Assembly: GCA_964456185.1 (NCBI GenBank)
Contig: CAYVZZ010000003.1
Span: 1-55,498, forward strand
Reading direction: 5' to 3'
Length of the DNA stretch: 55,498 nucleotides
Source: CAYVZZ01 sp964456185
GTDB taxonomy: Bacteria; Pseudomonadota; Gammaproteobacteria; Pseudomonadales; Alcanivoracaceae
Part shown: positions 1 to 7,261 of the stretch, piece by piece
Position numbering within the stretch: position 1 is the first letter of the stretch
Layout of the letters: every line of letters begins with the position of its first letter
The notes under the pieces: model-generated
Database searches by the model: none
What the model saw: only the letters and a program-made list of their open reading frames with translations
What the model was told of the DNA's origin: nothing
Position numbers and translations under genes: made by a program

Positions 1-13
1 CTTGTTTTAATAC

Positions 14-143
14 CTGTTGCGGTCAATTTCTGCCGCAACAGTGATTAGGCCGCGCGCTTCATAACAAATTTCACGAAGCGCGCGTCATAACCCAATTTTT
101 CAAATTTATTGTTTCGGAGTTAACCATTTAATTCAGTTGGTTA
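14..143. repeat. three successive inverted repeats at the left edge
   Basis: Three hairpin-forming repeats follow one another: CTGTTGCGG/CCGCAACAG (14-22 and 33-41), CGCGCGCTTC/GAAGCGCGCG (51-60 and 75-84) and TAACCA/TGGTTA (121-126 and 138-143). None has a proper T-run on either strand, so they are not obvious intrinsic terminators. No convincing reading frame covers 1-282. The longest with a start codon is a leftward ATG frame of about 18 codons without a well-placed ribosome binding site. The function is unknown. Confidence 0.45.
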
Positions 144-204
144 CAAGTGTGGTTTCGCTTACACCTCCCAATCATTTGGCTTCTTCTTTTGCCAATCATA
201 ATAA

Positions 205-224
205 TACTGTACAAATGAACAGTA
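205..224. promoter_or_regulatory. LexA (SOS) box
   Basis: The sequence fits CTGT-N8-ACAG (core 207-222) with TA on both flanks, the gammaproteobacterial LexA consensus. It differs at one of 20 positions from the box in front of umuDC at 36340-36359. On the minus strand a possible -35 (CTGTTC) overlaps the box and a -10 (TATGAT) follows 16 bases later, which suggests leftward transcription out of the window. On the plus strand CATAAT at 197-202 could be a -10 leading to the TPP riboswitch. The target gene cannot be decided here. Confidence 0.75.
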
Positions 225-287
225 CGGAAAATAAGCCTTCCAGTGAAAGCTAGCAATTCCCACCAACCCCCTCTAGAATCGAGTCAT

Positions 288-362
288 CCAACACGGGGTG
301 CCGCGAGGCTGAGATGATACCCGTTGAACCTGATCCAGTTAGCACTGGCGAAGGGATGTTGT
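288..362 (+). ncRNA. TPP riboswitch (THI element)
   Basis: The element has the conserved THI-box blocks in order: ACGGGGTGC, then GGCTGAGATGATACCC, then GAACCTGATC, then a short stem, then AAGGGATGTTG. Closing helix P1 can form between 289-293 and 357-361. It lies about 90 bases upstream of a thiamine-salvage/biosynthesis gene, the usual place for this cis-regulatory RNA, which represses expression when thiamine diphosphate is bound. Confidence 0.95.
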
Positions 363-415
363 TTCACCATTTCTGGCGTTAGTGCGTCAGCCGCTTTTGG
401 TGCTCTGTGTTTGGA

Positions 416-443
416 CTGTTTGTTTACAACATTGTTTAAACAG
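416..443 (+). promoter_or_regulatory. candidate riboswitch expression-platform hairpin
   Basis: CTGTTT (416-421) can pair with AAACAG (438-443). The right arm abuts the ribosome binding site GGGAG (443-447) in front of the ATG at 455. There is no downstream T-run, so ligand control is more likely at translation initiation than by termination. Alternative pairing with the aptamer was not computed. Confidence 0.35.
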
Positions 444-454
444 GGAGCGTCTCC

Positions 455-1957
455 ATGAAAAATATTCTCAGCATTGCGGGCACCGATCCTACGGGTGGTG
501 CCGGGCTGCAGGCCGATATTAAGTCTATTTCTGCGCAGGGCGGTTATGCCATGAGTGTGACCACGGCAGTGGTGGCACAAAATACGCGTGGTGTGCGCTC
601 GGTGCAGGCGTTGCCGTCGGAGTTTATTCGCGAGCAGTTGGATAGTGTGAGCGATGATGTGCGCATTGATGCGGTGAAGATTGGCATGCTGGGCGATGTG
701 CCCACGATTTACGCCGTGGCGGCCTGGTTGGATGAGGTGCAGCCGCCGATTGTGGTGATTGATCCGGTGATGGTCGCGACCAGTGGCGACCGGCTGCTGG
801 ATGAGGCGGCGGAAGATGCGCTGCGCTTTTTGCTGAATAAGGCGGATTTGATTACGCCCAATTTGGATGAGTTGGCGATTTTGGCGGATAAGCCTTTGGC
901 AACGGATTGGTCGGAGGCAATGCGGCAGGGCGAGCAGCTGCGCGACCATTACCAGTTGGCGGTGGTGGTTAAGGGCGGCCATTTTGATGACCAATATTGC
1001 AAGGATGCCTTGCTGCCGCGCGTGGGCGAGCCGATAACGCTTTCATTGCCGCGTGTGGCGACGCGTCACACCCATGGCACGGGCTGTTCCTTGTCGTCGG
1101 CGCTGGCTACGTTAATGGCGCGCTATGGCGATTGGCAGAAGGCATTTACGGAGAGCAAGCAGTGGTTATACGACGCCATTGCCCATGCCGATGCGTTGCA
1201 AGTGGGGCAAGGCCATGGGCCGGTGCATCATTTTCATCAGTTGTACCGTGAAGCCGGTCGCCACGATTTGCTGACGCCTAAAGCCGCACCCGAATCGGCA
1301 GTTACACCTGCTGGTGAGCACACAGAGTCATGGTGGCAAGAAGCGGCTGCTTTGCGACAGCGTATTGCTAAGCTGCCTGAAGTCACAGCGCTAGGAACGG
1401 GCGATTTGCCCGAGGCCGATTTTCTGCATTATTTGCAACAAGATGCGGTGTATCTGCAAGGCTATGCGCGTGTGCTGGCGCGGTGTGCTCAGTTGGCACC
1501 GGATGCAGCGTCGCAAGCTTTTTGGGCGCAGAGTTCGTTGAATGCCATCGTGGCGGAAACCGAGCTGCACGGCAGTCACGTTGACCTTGGTGACCCGGCT
1601 CAACCCAGCCAAGCGACGCGAAGTTATTTGAATCATTTATTGGCGGCGGCCGCACAGGGCAGCTATGCCGTAGTGGTGGCTGCGGTGTTGCCGTGTTTTT
1701 GGGTGTATAACGAGGTGGGTTGTCAGCTGGTGGCGCAAAACCATCCGCAACATCCTTTTGCCGATTGGTTGGGCATGTATGCCGACCCGGCGTTTGCGGA
1801 AGCCACGGCCGAGGCGGTGAATCGACTGGAAAATGCCTTGGCTAATGCTTCGGCAAACGAGCGTAACAAGGCACGAGAAGCCTTTCTGATTGCGGTCGAT
1901 ATGGAACGGCAGTTTTTCGCGCTCAACATGCATGCCGAGCAGACGGCGACACTCTAG
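455..1957 (+). CDS. bifunctional hydroxymethylpyrimidine phosphate kinase / TenA-type thiaminase II (ThiD-TenA fusion)
   Basis: The 500-residue protein has two domains. Residues 1 to about 265 are ThiD, which phosphorylates HMP and HMP-P in thiamine synthesis: a SIAGTDPTGGAGLQAD nucleotide/substrate motif at the N-terminus, the DPVM motif, and HGTGCSLSSALAT, the anion-hole segment. Residues about 290-500 are TenA, the aminopyrimidine aminohydrolase of thiamine salvage. They contain the TenA Asp (D330), the catalytic-type Cys in LPCFW (C414) and a C-terminal Glu in DMERQFF (E484). The ATG is preceded by GGGAG and the gene follows a TPP riboswitch, so thiamine control is expected. The domain order matches that of yeast Thi20. 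The stop codon lies in the same CTAG as the stop of the convergent mvaS. Confidence 0.9.
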   Translation: MKNILSIAGTDPTGGAGLQADIKSISAQGGYAMSVTTAVVAQNTRGVRSVQALPSEFIREQLDSVSDDVRIDAVKIGMLGDVPTIYAVAAWLDEVQPPIVVIDPVMVATSGDRLLDEAAEDALRFLLNKADLITPNLDELAILADKPLATDWSEAMRQGEQLRDHYQLAVVVKGGHFDDQYCKDALLPRVGEPITLSLPRVATRHTHGTGCSLSSALATLMARYGDWQKAFTESKQWLYDAIAHADALQVGQGHGPVHHFHQLYREAGRHDLLTPKAAPESAVTPAGEHTESWWQEAAALRQRIAKLPEVTALGTGDLPEADFLHYLQQDAVYLQGYARVLARCAQLAPDAASQAFWAQSSLNAIVAETELHGSHVDLGDPAQPSQATRSYLNHLLAAAAQGSYAVVVAAVLPCFWVYNEVGCQLVAQNHPQHPFADWLGMYADPAFAEATAEAVNRLENALANASANERNKAREAFLIAVDMERQFFALNMHAEQTATL

Positions 1958-3447
1958 GCATCATAGGCATAGCGGGCAATGCCGAAGTCGTGGCAACTGT
2001 CTTGGGCGTTTTGCCCGACTTCGGCAATGTGCAGCCCTAAGTTGTCGCGGGGAGTTAGGTCGATTGGCGGTTGGTGTTCATGCAAGGCTTGATACTGCGC
2101 TTGGGTGATATCAATCGCGGCGGTGAGGGCGTCGTCAAAGCGAATACGTTTGGCGGCGGCTTGCCAGCCGTCGACGAGCTGCGCGGGGATGATTTCGGCG
2201 GCATCGCCACTGCCATAACCGGCTACGACGAGTGTTTTGTTGTCCCATGCCAGTTGTTGTTCGGCGGCTGTCTCCAAGCCTGCCGCCAGCCAAGCGGGTA
2301 GGGCGGCGGTGTAGAGGTTGCCCAGTGCCATCATGCGCTCACTGCCAGCGTGCATTTTGGATTCGATGACGGCTTGATAGTTGGCGGTTTTACGGAAAGC
2401 GCGTGCGGTGGCCTTGGTGAGCGGATAGGCCTCGAACCCTAAGTCGTCACCATCGAATTGCGCGGGGTTTGCTGGCTGTTGGATTTCTGCCAGCAATGCA
2501 TCAATGTCCACCTTGGCCGCAGCGGCATAGTCGCGTAATTCGGCGAGCGCGGTGTCGTCCTGCTGCAAGGCATCTTGTCCCAAGGCGAATAAATAGCCGA
2601 TGGCCCAAGCGCTACGCGGCATGTGGTGATAGGGGCGATGCATAAACACTGCGGCCAAATCACGGTACCAGGCCGCTTGCGAGCCGGTGTGGTGCTGAAA
2701 CAGGTCGCGCAGGGCGGCGAGGGTTTCATCGGTGTAGCAGGTGGTGGAATATTTGCCGTTAAATACCGGCAAGTCTTGCAGTTTGCCGTGGGCGCTGGGC
2801 TGTTGACCGACAAAGCGTACAAAAGGTTTGCGGAAGTCCAAACGGCGGAAATCCGAGGCGCTGCCGCTGTGGTGCAAGTCCAGTGTCAGCAGCTTGGGGT
2901 TGGCCTCTAGCAGCATGGCACAAGCGCCCGCGCCCTGGGTGGGCTCGCCACTGCTGCCTAGGGGATATTCGGCAATGTCGGCGGCCACGACGATGGCCTT
3001 TTTATCGGCTCCATCAAATGCTAAATAGCGCAGCGCGCCTTTCATGGCATATACCCCACCCAAACAGGCGTGTTTGTATTCCGGTACTTCGCAGGCGCGA
3101 GCCAAGGGTGGCAAGCCTTTTGCTGTGAGCGCTTTATCAACCAGCCCGCGGACAATCACGGCACCGGCGGCATTGTCGCTGCTGGATTCGGTGCCCAAGG
3201 CGAGATAGCCCACCTCTTGAGGGTTTATATCGTATTGATTAATTAGTCTTAGCACGGCGTTGGCGGCCAGCACATACAAATCCTGGTCGGGGGCGGGCAG
3301 GCGAAAGCTATGACCGATGACCTGACTGATTTTGTTCCAATCGGCTTGATTCCATTGGCTCCATTGCGCCAAGTCCACCCGATAGGGCGGTAGGTAAACA
3401 GCAAAACCGGATAGGCCAGGGAGGGATGGAAGGGAGGATGCAGTCAT
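1954..3447 (-). CDS. mvaS: hydroxymethylglutaryl-CoA synthase
   Basis: HMG-CoA synthase condenses acetyl-CoA with acetoacetyl-CoA in the first committed step of the mevalonate pathway. The catalytic triad is visible: Glu87 in GTESSSDNA, nucleophile Cys128 in EYKHACLGGVYAM, and a His in the FMHRPYHHM segment. The 497 residues are about 100 more than typical bacterial MvaS (around 390). The extra length appears to sit between the catalytic Cys and His and in the C-terminal half. The gene stands alone, about 22 kb from the other mevalonate genes, and converges on thiD-tenA with a four-base overlap. Confidence 0.93.
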   Translation of the reverse strand: MTASSLPSLPGLSGFAVYLPPYRVDLAQWSQWNQADWNKISQVIGHSFRLPAPDQDLYVLAANAVLRLINQYDINPQEVGYLALGTESSSDNAAGAVIVRGLVDKALTAKGLPPLARACEVPEYKHACLGGVYAMKGALRYLAFDGADKKAIVVAADIAEYPLGSSGEPTQGAGACAMLLEANPKLLTLDLHHSGSASDFRRLDFRKPFVRFVGQQPSAHGKLQDLPVFNGKYSTTCYTDETLAALRDLFQHHTGSQAAWYRDLAAVFMHRPYHHMPRSAWAIGYLFALGQDALQQDDTALAELRDYAAAAKVDIDALLAEIQQPANPAQFDGDDLGFEAYPLTKATARAFRKTANYQAVIESKMHAGSERMMALGNLYTAALPAWLAAGLETAAEQQLAWDNKTLVVAGYGSGDAAEIIPAQLVDGWQAAAKRIRFDDALTAAIDITQAQYQALHEHQPPIDLTPRDNLGLHIAEVGQNAQDSCHDFGIARYAYDA

Positions 3448-3519
3448 GAGTGTTACGCGGTGCTAAGGACGATGCCGAAATTAGGCAACAGCGCAGGGGC
3501 AATTGCAAGGCAGGAACGC

Positions 3520-3546
3520 AAACGGGCGACAACTTGCCGCCCGTTT
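3520..3546. terminator. hairpin between the frameshifted membrane gene and mvaS
   Basis: AAACGGGCG (3520-3528) and CGCCCGTTT (3538-3546) form a perfect 9-bp stem with a 9-base loop. The T-rich stretch follows on the plus strand, while on the minus strand only TTT ends the stem. It lies 28 bases after the leftward stop at 3574, so it probably ends that transcript, although as a leftward intrinsic terminator it is weak. Confidence 0.5.
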
Positions 3547-3573
3547 GTCTGTTTTTGACGCGTTAAAGGCAGC

Positions 3574-3935
3574 TTAAAGGGTGCCTGTGTCGGCGATGGC
3601 CATTACCAGCAACACTGTGCCAATGGCGGCCAAGGCGGCGTGGACGAGTAATACCAAGCGGGGGTAGGGTTGCTTGCGGACGTGAAAGCTGAGCAGATAA
3701 CAACCGCCCAAGGCCGCGACGACGAAAACGCCCAGCGCGATTTTGGCTTGGATGGGTACGGCATAAGCCAAACAAGCCACGGCCAATACGACTAAACCGG
3801 CTGCGACTAGAAGGCGCCATGAACAGCGGATAAAGTGGCCGGAACAGGTTTGTCGTTGAGGATGCGAGCACCCATCAGAAAACCACCTAAAATGCCCAGA
3901 ACAAAAAGGGCTAAAGAAATACCAACTAAATGCAC
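3574..3935 (-). pseudogene. small integral membrane protein interrupted by a frameshift
   Basis: Two frames together make one plausible protein of about 120 residues. From a GTG at 3935 (preceded by AAGAAG) the reading gives a hydrophobic helix and then GGFLMGARILNDKPVPATL, and stops at TAG 3807-3809. The other frame continues without a break as LLVAAGLVVLAVACLAYA plus two more hydrophobic segments, to the TAA at 3574. Inserting one C into GGCGCCTTC just before the stop would read HGALLVAAG and restore one four-helix membrane protein. The break is either a one-base sequencing/assembly error or a genuine inactivating deletion. The family is not recognised. Confidence 0.6.
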
Positions 3936-4016
3936 GAGATAACTTCTTGAATAAGCAAGATTTGCTTTGCATTAATATAACAAAGTGCACACGGCTTGTA
4001 AGGTGTTTTTTGTAGA

Positions 4017-4757
4017 TTAGCTTATAGAAAGTGAGTTTAGGGCTTTGTGCAGTGCTTCTGCAAAAGCGGCCGCGTCGGGGCGGTCGCCGTGGATGCAAAG
4101 GGTGTCGGCGGGTAGTGTCAAAAGGCTGCCATCAACGGCAGTGACCTGTCCCTTTTGAGCCAACCCTTTTGCTTGTTGCACGGCATCGGGGAGGGAGTCG
4201 ATTACCGCATCGGCCTGGCTACGGGGTTGTAGCTTGCCGTTGGCTTGGTAGCGGCGGTCGGCAAAGACTTCGTGGCGCACGACAAAGCCGCGCTCGGCGG
4301 CCAGCTGGCACACTTGACCGCCGGCCAGCCCGACAATTACCAGCTGCGGGTTATATTGCTGGCAGGCATCGAGCAAGGCGGCCACCAAATCACGGTCGTC
4401 TTCCAGCTGATGATACAGCGCACCATGGGGCTTAATGTGTACCAATGGCACTTTCGCTGCGCGACAAAAGGCATCCAGACTGCCCAATTGTGCCAACGTC
4501 ATGGCGTGTAATTCTTTGGGGCTAATGGCCATTTTGCGACGCCCGAAACCTTGTAAATCCGGCAGGCCGATATGTGCTCCTATGTTGACCTTGGCTTGGG
4601 CGGCGGCATGGACGGTTTGTTGCATGGTGAGCGCATCACCGGCGTGATAGCCACAGGCGATATTGGCCGAGGTAATCCAGGGCATTACCGCGGCATCGGC
4701 GCCCATGTGCCAGGCACCAAAGGATTCGCCCATGTCGCAGTTTAGGTCGAGTGCCAT
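4017..4757 (-). CDS. pxpA: 5-oxoprolinase subunit A (LamB/YcsF family)
   Basis: The 246-residue protein is a LamB/YcsF family member with the signature N-terminus LDLNCDMGESFG, the ANIACGYHAGD motif, HIGLPDLQGFGRR, and KPHGALYH. PxpA works with PxpB and PxpC in ATP-dependent cleavage of 5-oxoproline to glutamate. The ATG at 4757 is chosen because it overlaps the pxpC stop as TAATG, has GGAGG upstream, and gives the conserved MALDLNCDMGE start. The frame is open 30 bases further upstream, but that part is not conserved. It is the last gene of the pxpB-pxpC-pxpA operon. Confidence 0.93.
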   Translation of the reverse strand: MALDLNCDMGESFGAWHMGADAAVMPWITSANIACGYHAGDALTMQQTVHAAAQAKVNIGAHIGLPDLQGFGRRKMAISPKELHAMTLAQLGSLDAFCRAAKVPLVHIKPHGALYHQLEDDRDLVAALLDACQQYNPQLVIVGLAGGQVCQLAAERGFVVRHEVFADRRYQANGKLQPRSQADAVIDSLPDAVQQAKGLAQKGQVTAVDGSLLTLPADTLCIHGDRPDAAAFAEALHKALNSLSIS

Positions 4758-5722
4758 TAGGCGGCCTCCAGTCGTTGGGCAATCCACATGAGTAATTGCG
4801 ACAAGGTTTTCTGCCGCTCTTTCAATAACTGTGCGGCTTCGTCTTGGTCAATCCACATAAAGCGCAAGCGGTCGCCCGGGCGACATTGTGCAATACGGGG
4901 TAAGTCGACCGCTGCGACCTGGGCAATGCGCGGATAACCGCCGGTTACAGGATGTTCAGGTCCCATGATGATGGGGTAGCCGCCGGGTGGCAATTGCACC
5001 AGCCCCGGCACGACCCCGGCACTGACTACTTCCTGTGGTTCTTTCAGCATGAGGGACGGGCTGTCGAGCAAAATGCCGGTGCGATTGCTGGCGGTCGAGA
5101 CGGTAAACTCCCGCCGCTTAATGCGCTCGTTGGACAAAAAACTCAGTGATTCGGTGTGGGTGGCCGGTAACAGCCGAATGGTGCGCGGCTGCAAATCGTC
5201 AAACCAGCAGGCGGCATCGAGAAACCATTTGGGTAACTCACTAGGCAAAGCCGTGGCAGGGCGGTTGATTGTTAAGCTATCACCTGCCGCCAAGCCTTGC
5301 GGATAGGGACCCAATGCAGCATTGATATCAGTGGCGCAACTGCCCAACCAGGGCTCAACGGTGAAACCGCCAGCCACTGCCAAATAGCTGCGGCAACCAC
5401 TACCCATGGGACCCAGTTGCAAACGACTGCCCGCTGGCACCGGGCAGCTCTGCCAGCCGGTGAAAGGCTGCCCATTCAACGTGGCGTGTGGCAGGGGCGC
5501 GCCGGTAACGGCAATGTGGGTGGCGTCATCAAACTGCAGAGTGGCGCCCAGCAGGGTCATTTCCAACACTGGCGTATCCAGCGGGTTGCCCACTAGCGCA
5601 TTGGCCAGTCGCATGGCCGGTAAATCGGCCGCACCGCTGCGCCCAATGCCCAAATGCGCGGCACCAAAACGGCCAGCGTCTTGCAGGGTGGTTAATAAGC
5701 CGGGGTGTTCGATGTGTATCAT
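4757..5722 (-). CDS. pxpC: 5-oxoprolinase subunit C (biotin-dependent carboxyltransferase-like, KipA family)
   Basis: The 321-residue protein is a KipA/PxpC homologue, with GLLTTLQDAGRFGAAHLGI near the N-terminus and GPEHPVTGGYPRIAQVA towards the C-terminus, both typical. It forms the ATP-dependent 5-oxoprolinase complex with PxpA and PxpB. The ATG at 5722 overlaps the pxpB stop as ATGA and gives the canonical MIHIEHPG start, so an upstream in-frame ATG at 5767 is rejected. The tight overlaps on both sides indicate translational coupling. Confidence 0.92.
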   Translation of the reverse strand: MIHIEHPGLLTTLQDAGRFGAAHLGIGRSGAADLPAMRLANALVGNPLDTPVLEMTLLGATLQFDDATHIAVTGAPLPHATLNGQPFTGWQSCPVPAGSRLQLGPMGSGCRSYLAVAGGFTVEPWLGSCATDINAALGPYPQGLAAGDSLTINRPATALPSELPKWFLDAACWFDDLQPRTIRLLPATHTESLSFLSNERIKRREFTVSTASNRTGILLDSPSLMLKEPQEVVSAGVVPGLVQLPPGGYPIIMGPEHPVTGGYPRIAQVAAVDLPRIAQCRPGDRLRFMWIDQDEAAQLLKERQKTLSQLLMWIAQRLEAA

Positions 5723-6375
5723 TTGGCCACCACAAATTGTACCCGGTCGCCGGGCTTGAGCCGGCAAGGCGACGCCGATTGCGGGTCGAACAGGGTTATG
5801 TCCGTATGGCCAATCAATTGCCAGCCGCCCGGTAGATGGCGCGGATAGATGCCGGTTTGTTGCCCGCCAATGGCCACGCTGCCGGCAGGCACCCGGGTGC
5901 GCGGGCGAGTATGACGTGGCGTGGTCAATGCCGGGTCCATGCCCAGTAAGTAGGGAAAGCCGGGGGCAAAGCCAATCATGGCGACGCGATATTCCGCTTG
6001 GCTGTGGCGCTGAATGACCTCGTCAACCGACAGCTGGCAGTGTTGCGCCACGGCTGCCAAATCGTCTCCGTTATAGGTCACCGGAATGCGGTGAAGCTGA
6101 CCGTCAACGCCTGTGGTTGTCGTCGCTTGTGATAATAGCCGGGTGACTTTTTCTTGCCAAAAGGCCAGCTGTGAAGGTTGATCGGGGCGGCCCCGTAATA
6201 GCAGGCTGTTATACGCCGGAATGATGTCCACCAAGCCGGGGAGGCCCGCCTGCTGCAATTGGGCGGCCAGCCAGTGCACGCGGTTGTTGGTGGCGCTATC
6301 CAGCGTGTCGCCGAGTGTCACCAAACAATCGGTTTCGTTTACGGCTTCTAATGTGGCGGCTGGGGCTGCTGTCAT
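5719..6375 (-). CDS. pxpB: 5-oxoprolinase subunit B (KipI family)
   Basis: The 218-residue protein is a KipI/PxpB homologue. It carries the conserved IPVTYNGDDLAAVA segment, IGFAPGFPYLLGMDP, and the C-terminal PGGWQLIGHT with LKPGDRVQF. It is the first gene of the pxpBCA set and is fused to neither partner. The preceding gene ends 18 bases upstream, so the YafJ-like gene at 6394 may be co-transcribed. 5-oxoproline arises by spontaneous cyclisation of glutamine and glutathione turnover products, so the role is housekeeping damage control. Confidence 0.92.
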   Translation of the reverse strand: MTAAPAATLEAVNETDCLVTLGDTLDSATNNRVHWLAAQLQQAGLPGLVDIIPAYNSLLLRGRPDQPSQLAFWQEKVTRLLSQATTTTGVDGQLHRIPVTYNGDDLAAVAQHCQLSVDEVIQRHSQAEYRVAMIGFAPGFPYLLGMDPALTTPRHTRPRTRVPAGSVAIGGQQTGIYPRHLPGGWQLIGHTDITLFDPQSASPCRLKPGDRVQFVVAK

Positions 6376-6393
6376 TCCGCTGCGATTTCCTTG

Positions 6394-7227
6394 TTACTCG
6401 ACCACCGAGGAGTTTTCACGGTTACGCTGTTGTACCTCTTCGGGAATGGTAACCACTTGGCTGCGGGTGGGTCGACCTTTTTCGAACAAAATCAGCTCGC
6501 CGGTTTCAAAGCGAATCCAGTCCTCGTTGTCGGTTAGCGGTTGGGTGGCAATAACCGAGACACAATCTTTTTTGGTGGTCACTTCGGCAAAATCGATGGT
6601 GACATCTTCGTCAATCAAATGGGCGGCTTTGAACGGCCAAGCGCGGGTGATGTGATACAGCCGCGTGGACGAGTGGGCAATCATGCAGTTGCCATTGGAA
6701 ATGAGAAAGTTGTAGATGCCAAACAAAGTCAGCTCGGCGGTCAGGTCGGCCATGGCGTCATACAACTGCTCGGTAGTCGGCTCGGTGGTGCCAAACTGTT
6801 GCCCCAGCTTTTCCATGATGTAACAAAACGCCAATTCGCTGTCGGTGTTGCCGACGGGCAAATGGCTGCCTTGCAGGGTGGGGTGAAAATCCAGCAGCTC
6901 GCCGTTGTGGGCAAATAGCCAATGCCGCCCCCAACGTTCGCGCACAAATGGGTGGCAATTTTCCAGGGTAACCCGCGTGCCGGTGGCCTTGCGGATGTGG
7001 GCAATGACATTCAGCGATTTGATGGGGTATTGCTTGATGAGCTCGGCCACCGGCGAGTTGGCGCTGGGTTCGCTGTCAATAAAACAGCGCACGCCATTGC
7101 CTTCGTAGAAACCGATGCCAAAGCCGTCGTTATGGCTATCGGTCAGGCCACCACGGGCGGCAAAGCCGGTAAAGGAAAAAGTAATGTCGGTAGGGGTGGC
7201 GCAGTTCATCCCTAAAAGCTGACACAT
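6394..7227 (-). CDS. class II glutamine amidotransferase (YafJ-like)
   Basis: The 277-residue protein begins MCQLLGMNC, with Cys2 as the N-terminal nucleophile after removal of Met. Other Ntn glutaminase markers follow: the GGLTDSHNDGFGIGFY segment, AHIRKATGT, FAHNGEL and the GNTDSELAF motif. There is no fused synthetase domain, so the acceptor is unknown, as for E. coli YafJ. It lies just upstream of pxpB in the same direction, which would fit a link to glutamine/5-oxoproline metabolism, but that is inference. Confidence 0.85.
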   Translation of the reverse strand: MCQLLGMNCATPTDITFSFTGFAARGGLTDSHNDGFGIGFYEGNGVRCFIDSEPSANSPVAELIKQYPIKSLNVIAHIRKATGTRVTLENCHPFVRERWGRHWLFAHNGELLDFHPTLQGSHLPVGNTDSELAFCYIMEKLGQQFGTTEPTTEQLYDAMADLTAELTLFGIYNFLISNGNCMIAHSSTRLYHITRAWPFKAAHLIDEDVTIDFAEVTTKKDCVSVIATQPLTDNEDWIRFETGELILFEKGRPTRSQVVTIPEEVQQRNRENSSVVE

Positions 7228-7261
7228 AACAAACTCATATGTTTATTGTGTTATTGGCACA

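Noticed and set aside
14..143. Hairpins near an SOS box considered as an integron attC/attI region
   Set aside because: No RYYYAAC/GTTRRRY core sites are present in the right places and no integrase is in the window.
284..994. 236-codon open frame on the minus strand opposite the riboswitch and thiD
   Set aside because: It is antisense to a convincing ThiD coding sequence, crosses the riboswitch, and its His/Arg/Gln-rich translation looks like a shadow frame.
3807..3816. Programmed frameshifting in the small membrane gene
   Set aside because: No slippery heptamer or downstream structure was seen; a single-base deletion or sequencing error is simpler.
4017..4787. Upstream start at 4787 for pxpA
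   Set aside because: The extra residues lie inside pxpC and are unlike the family; the ATG at 4757 has GGAGG and the conserved start.
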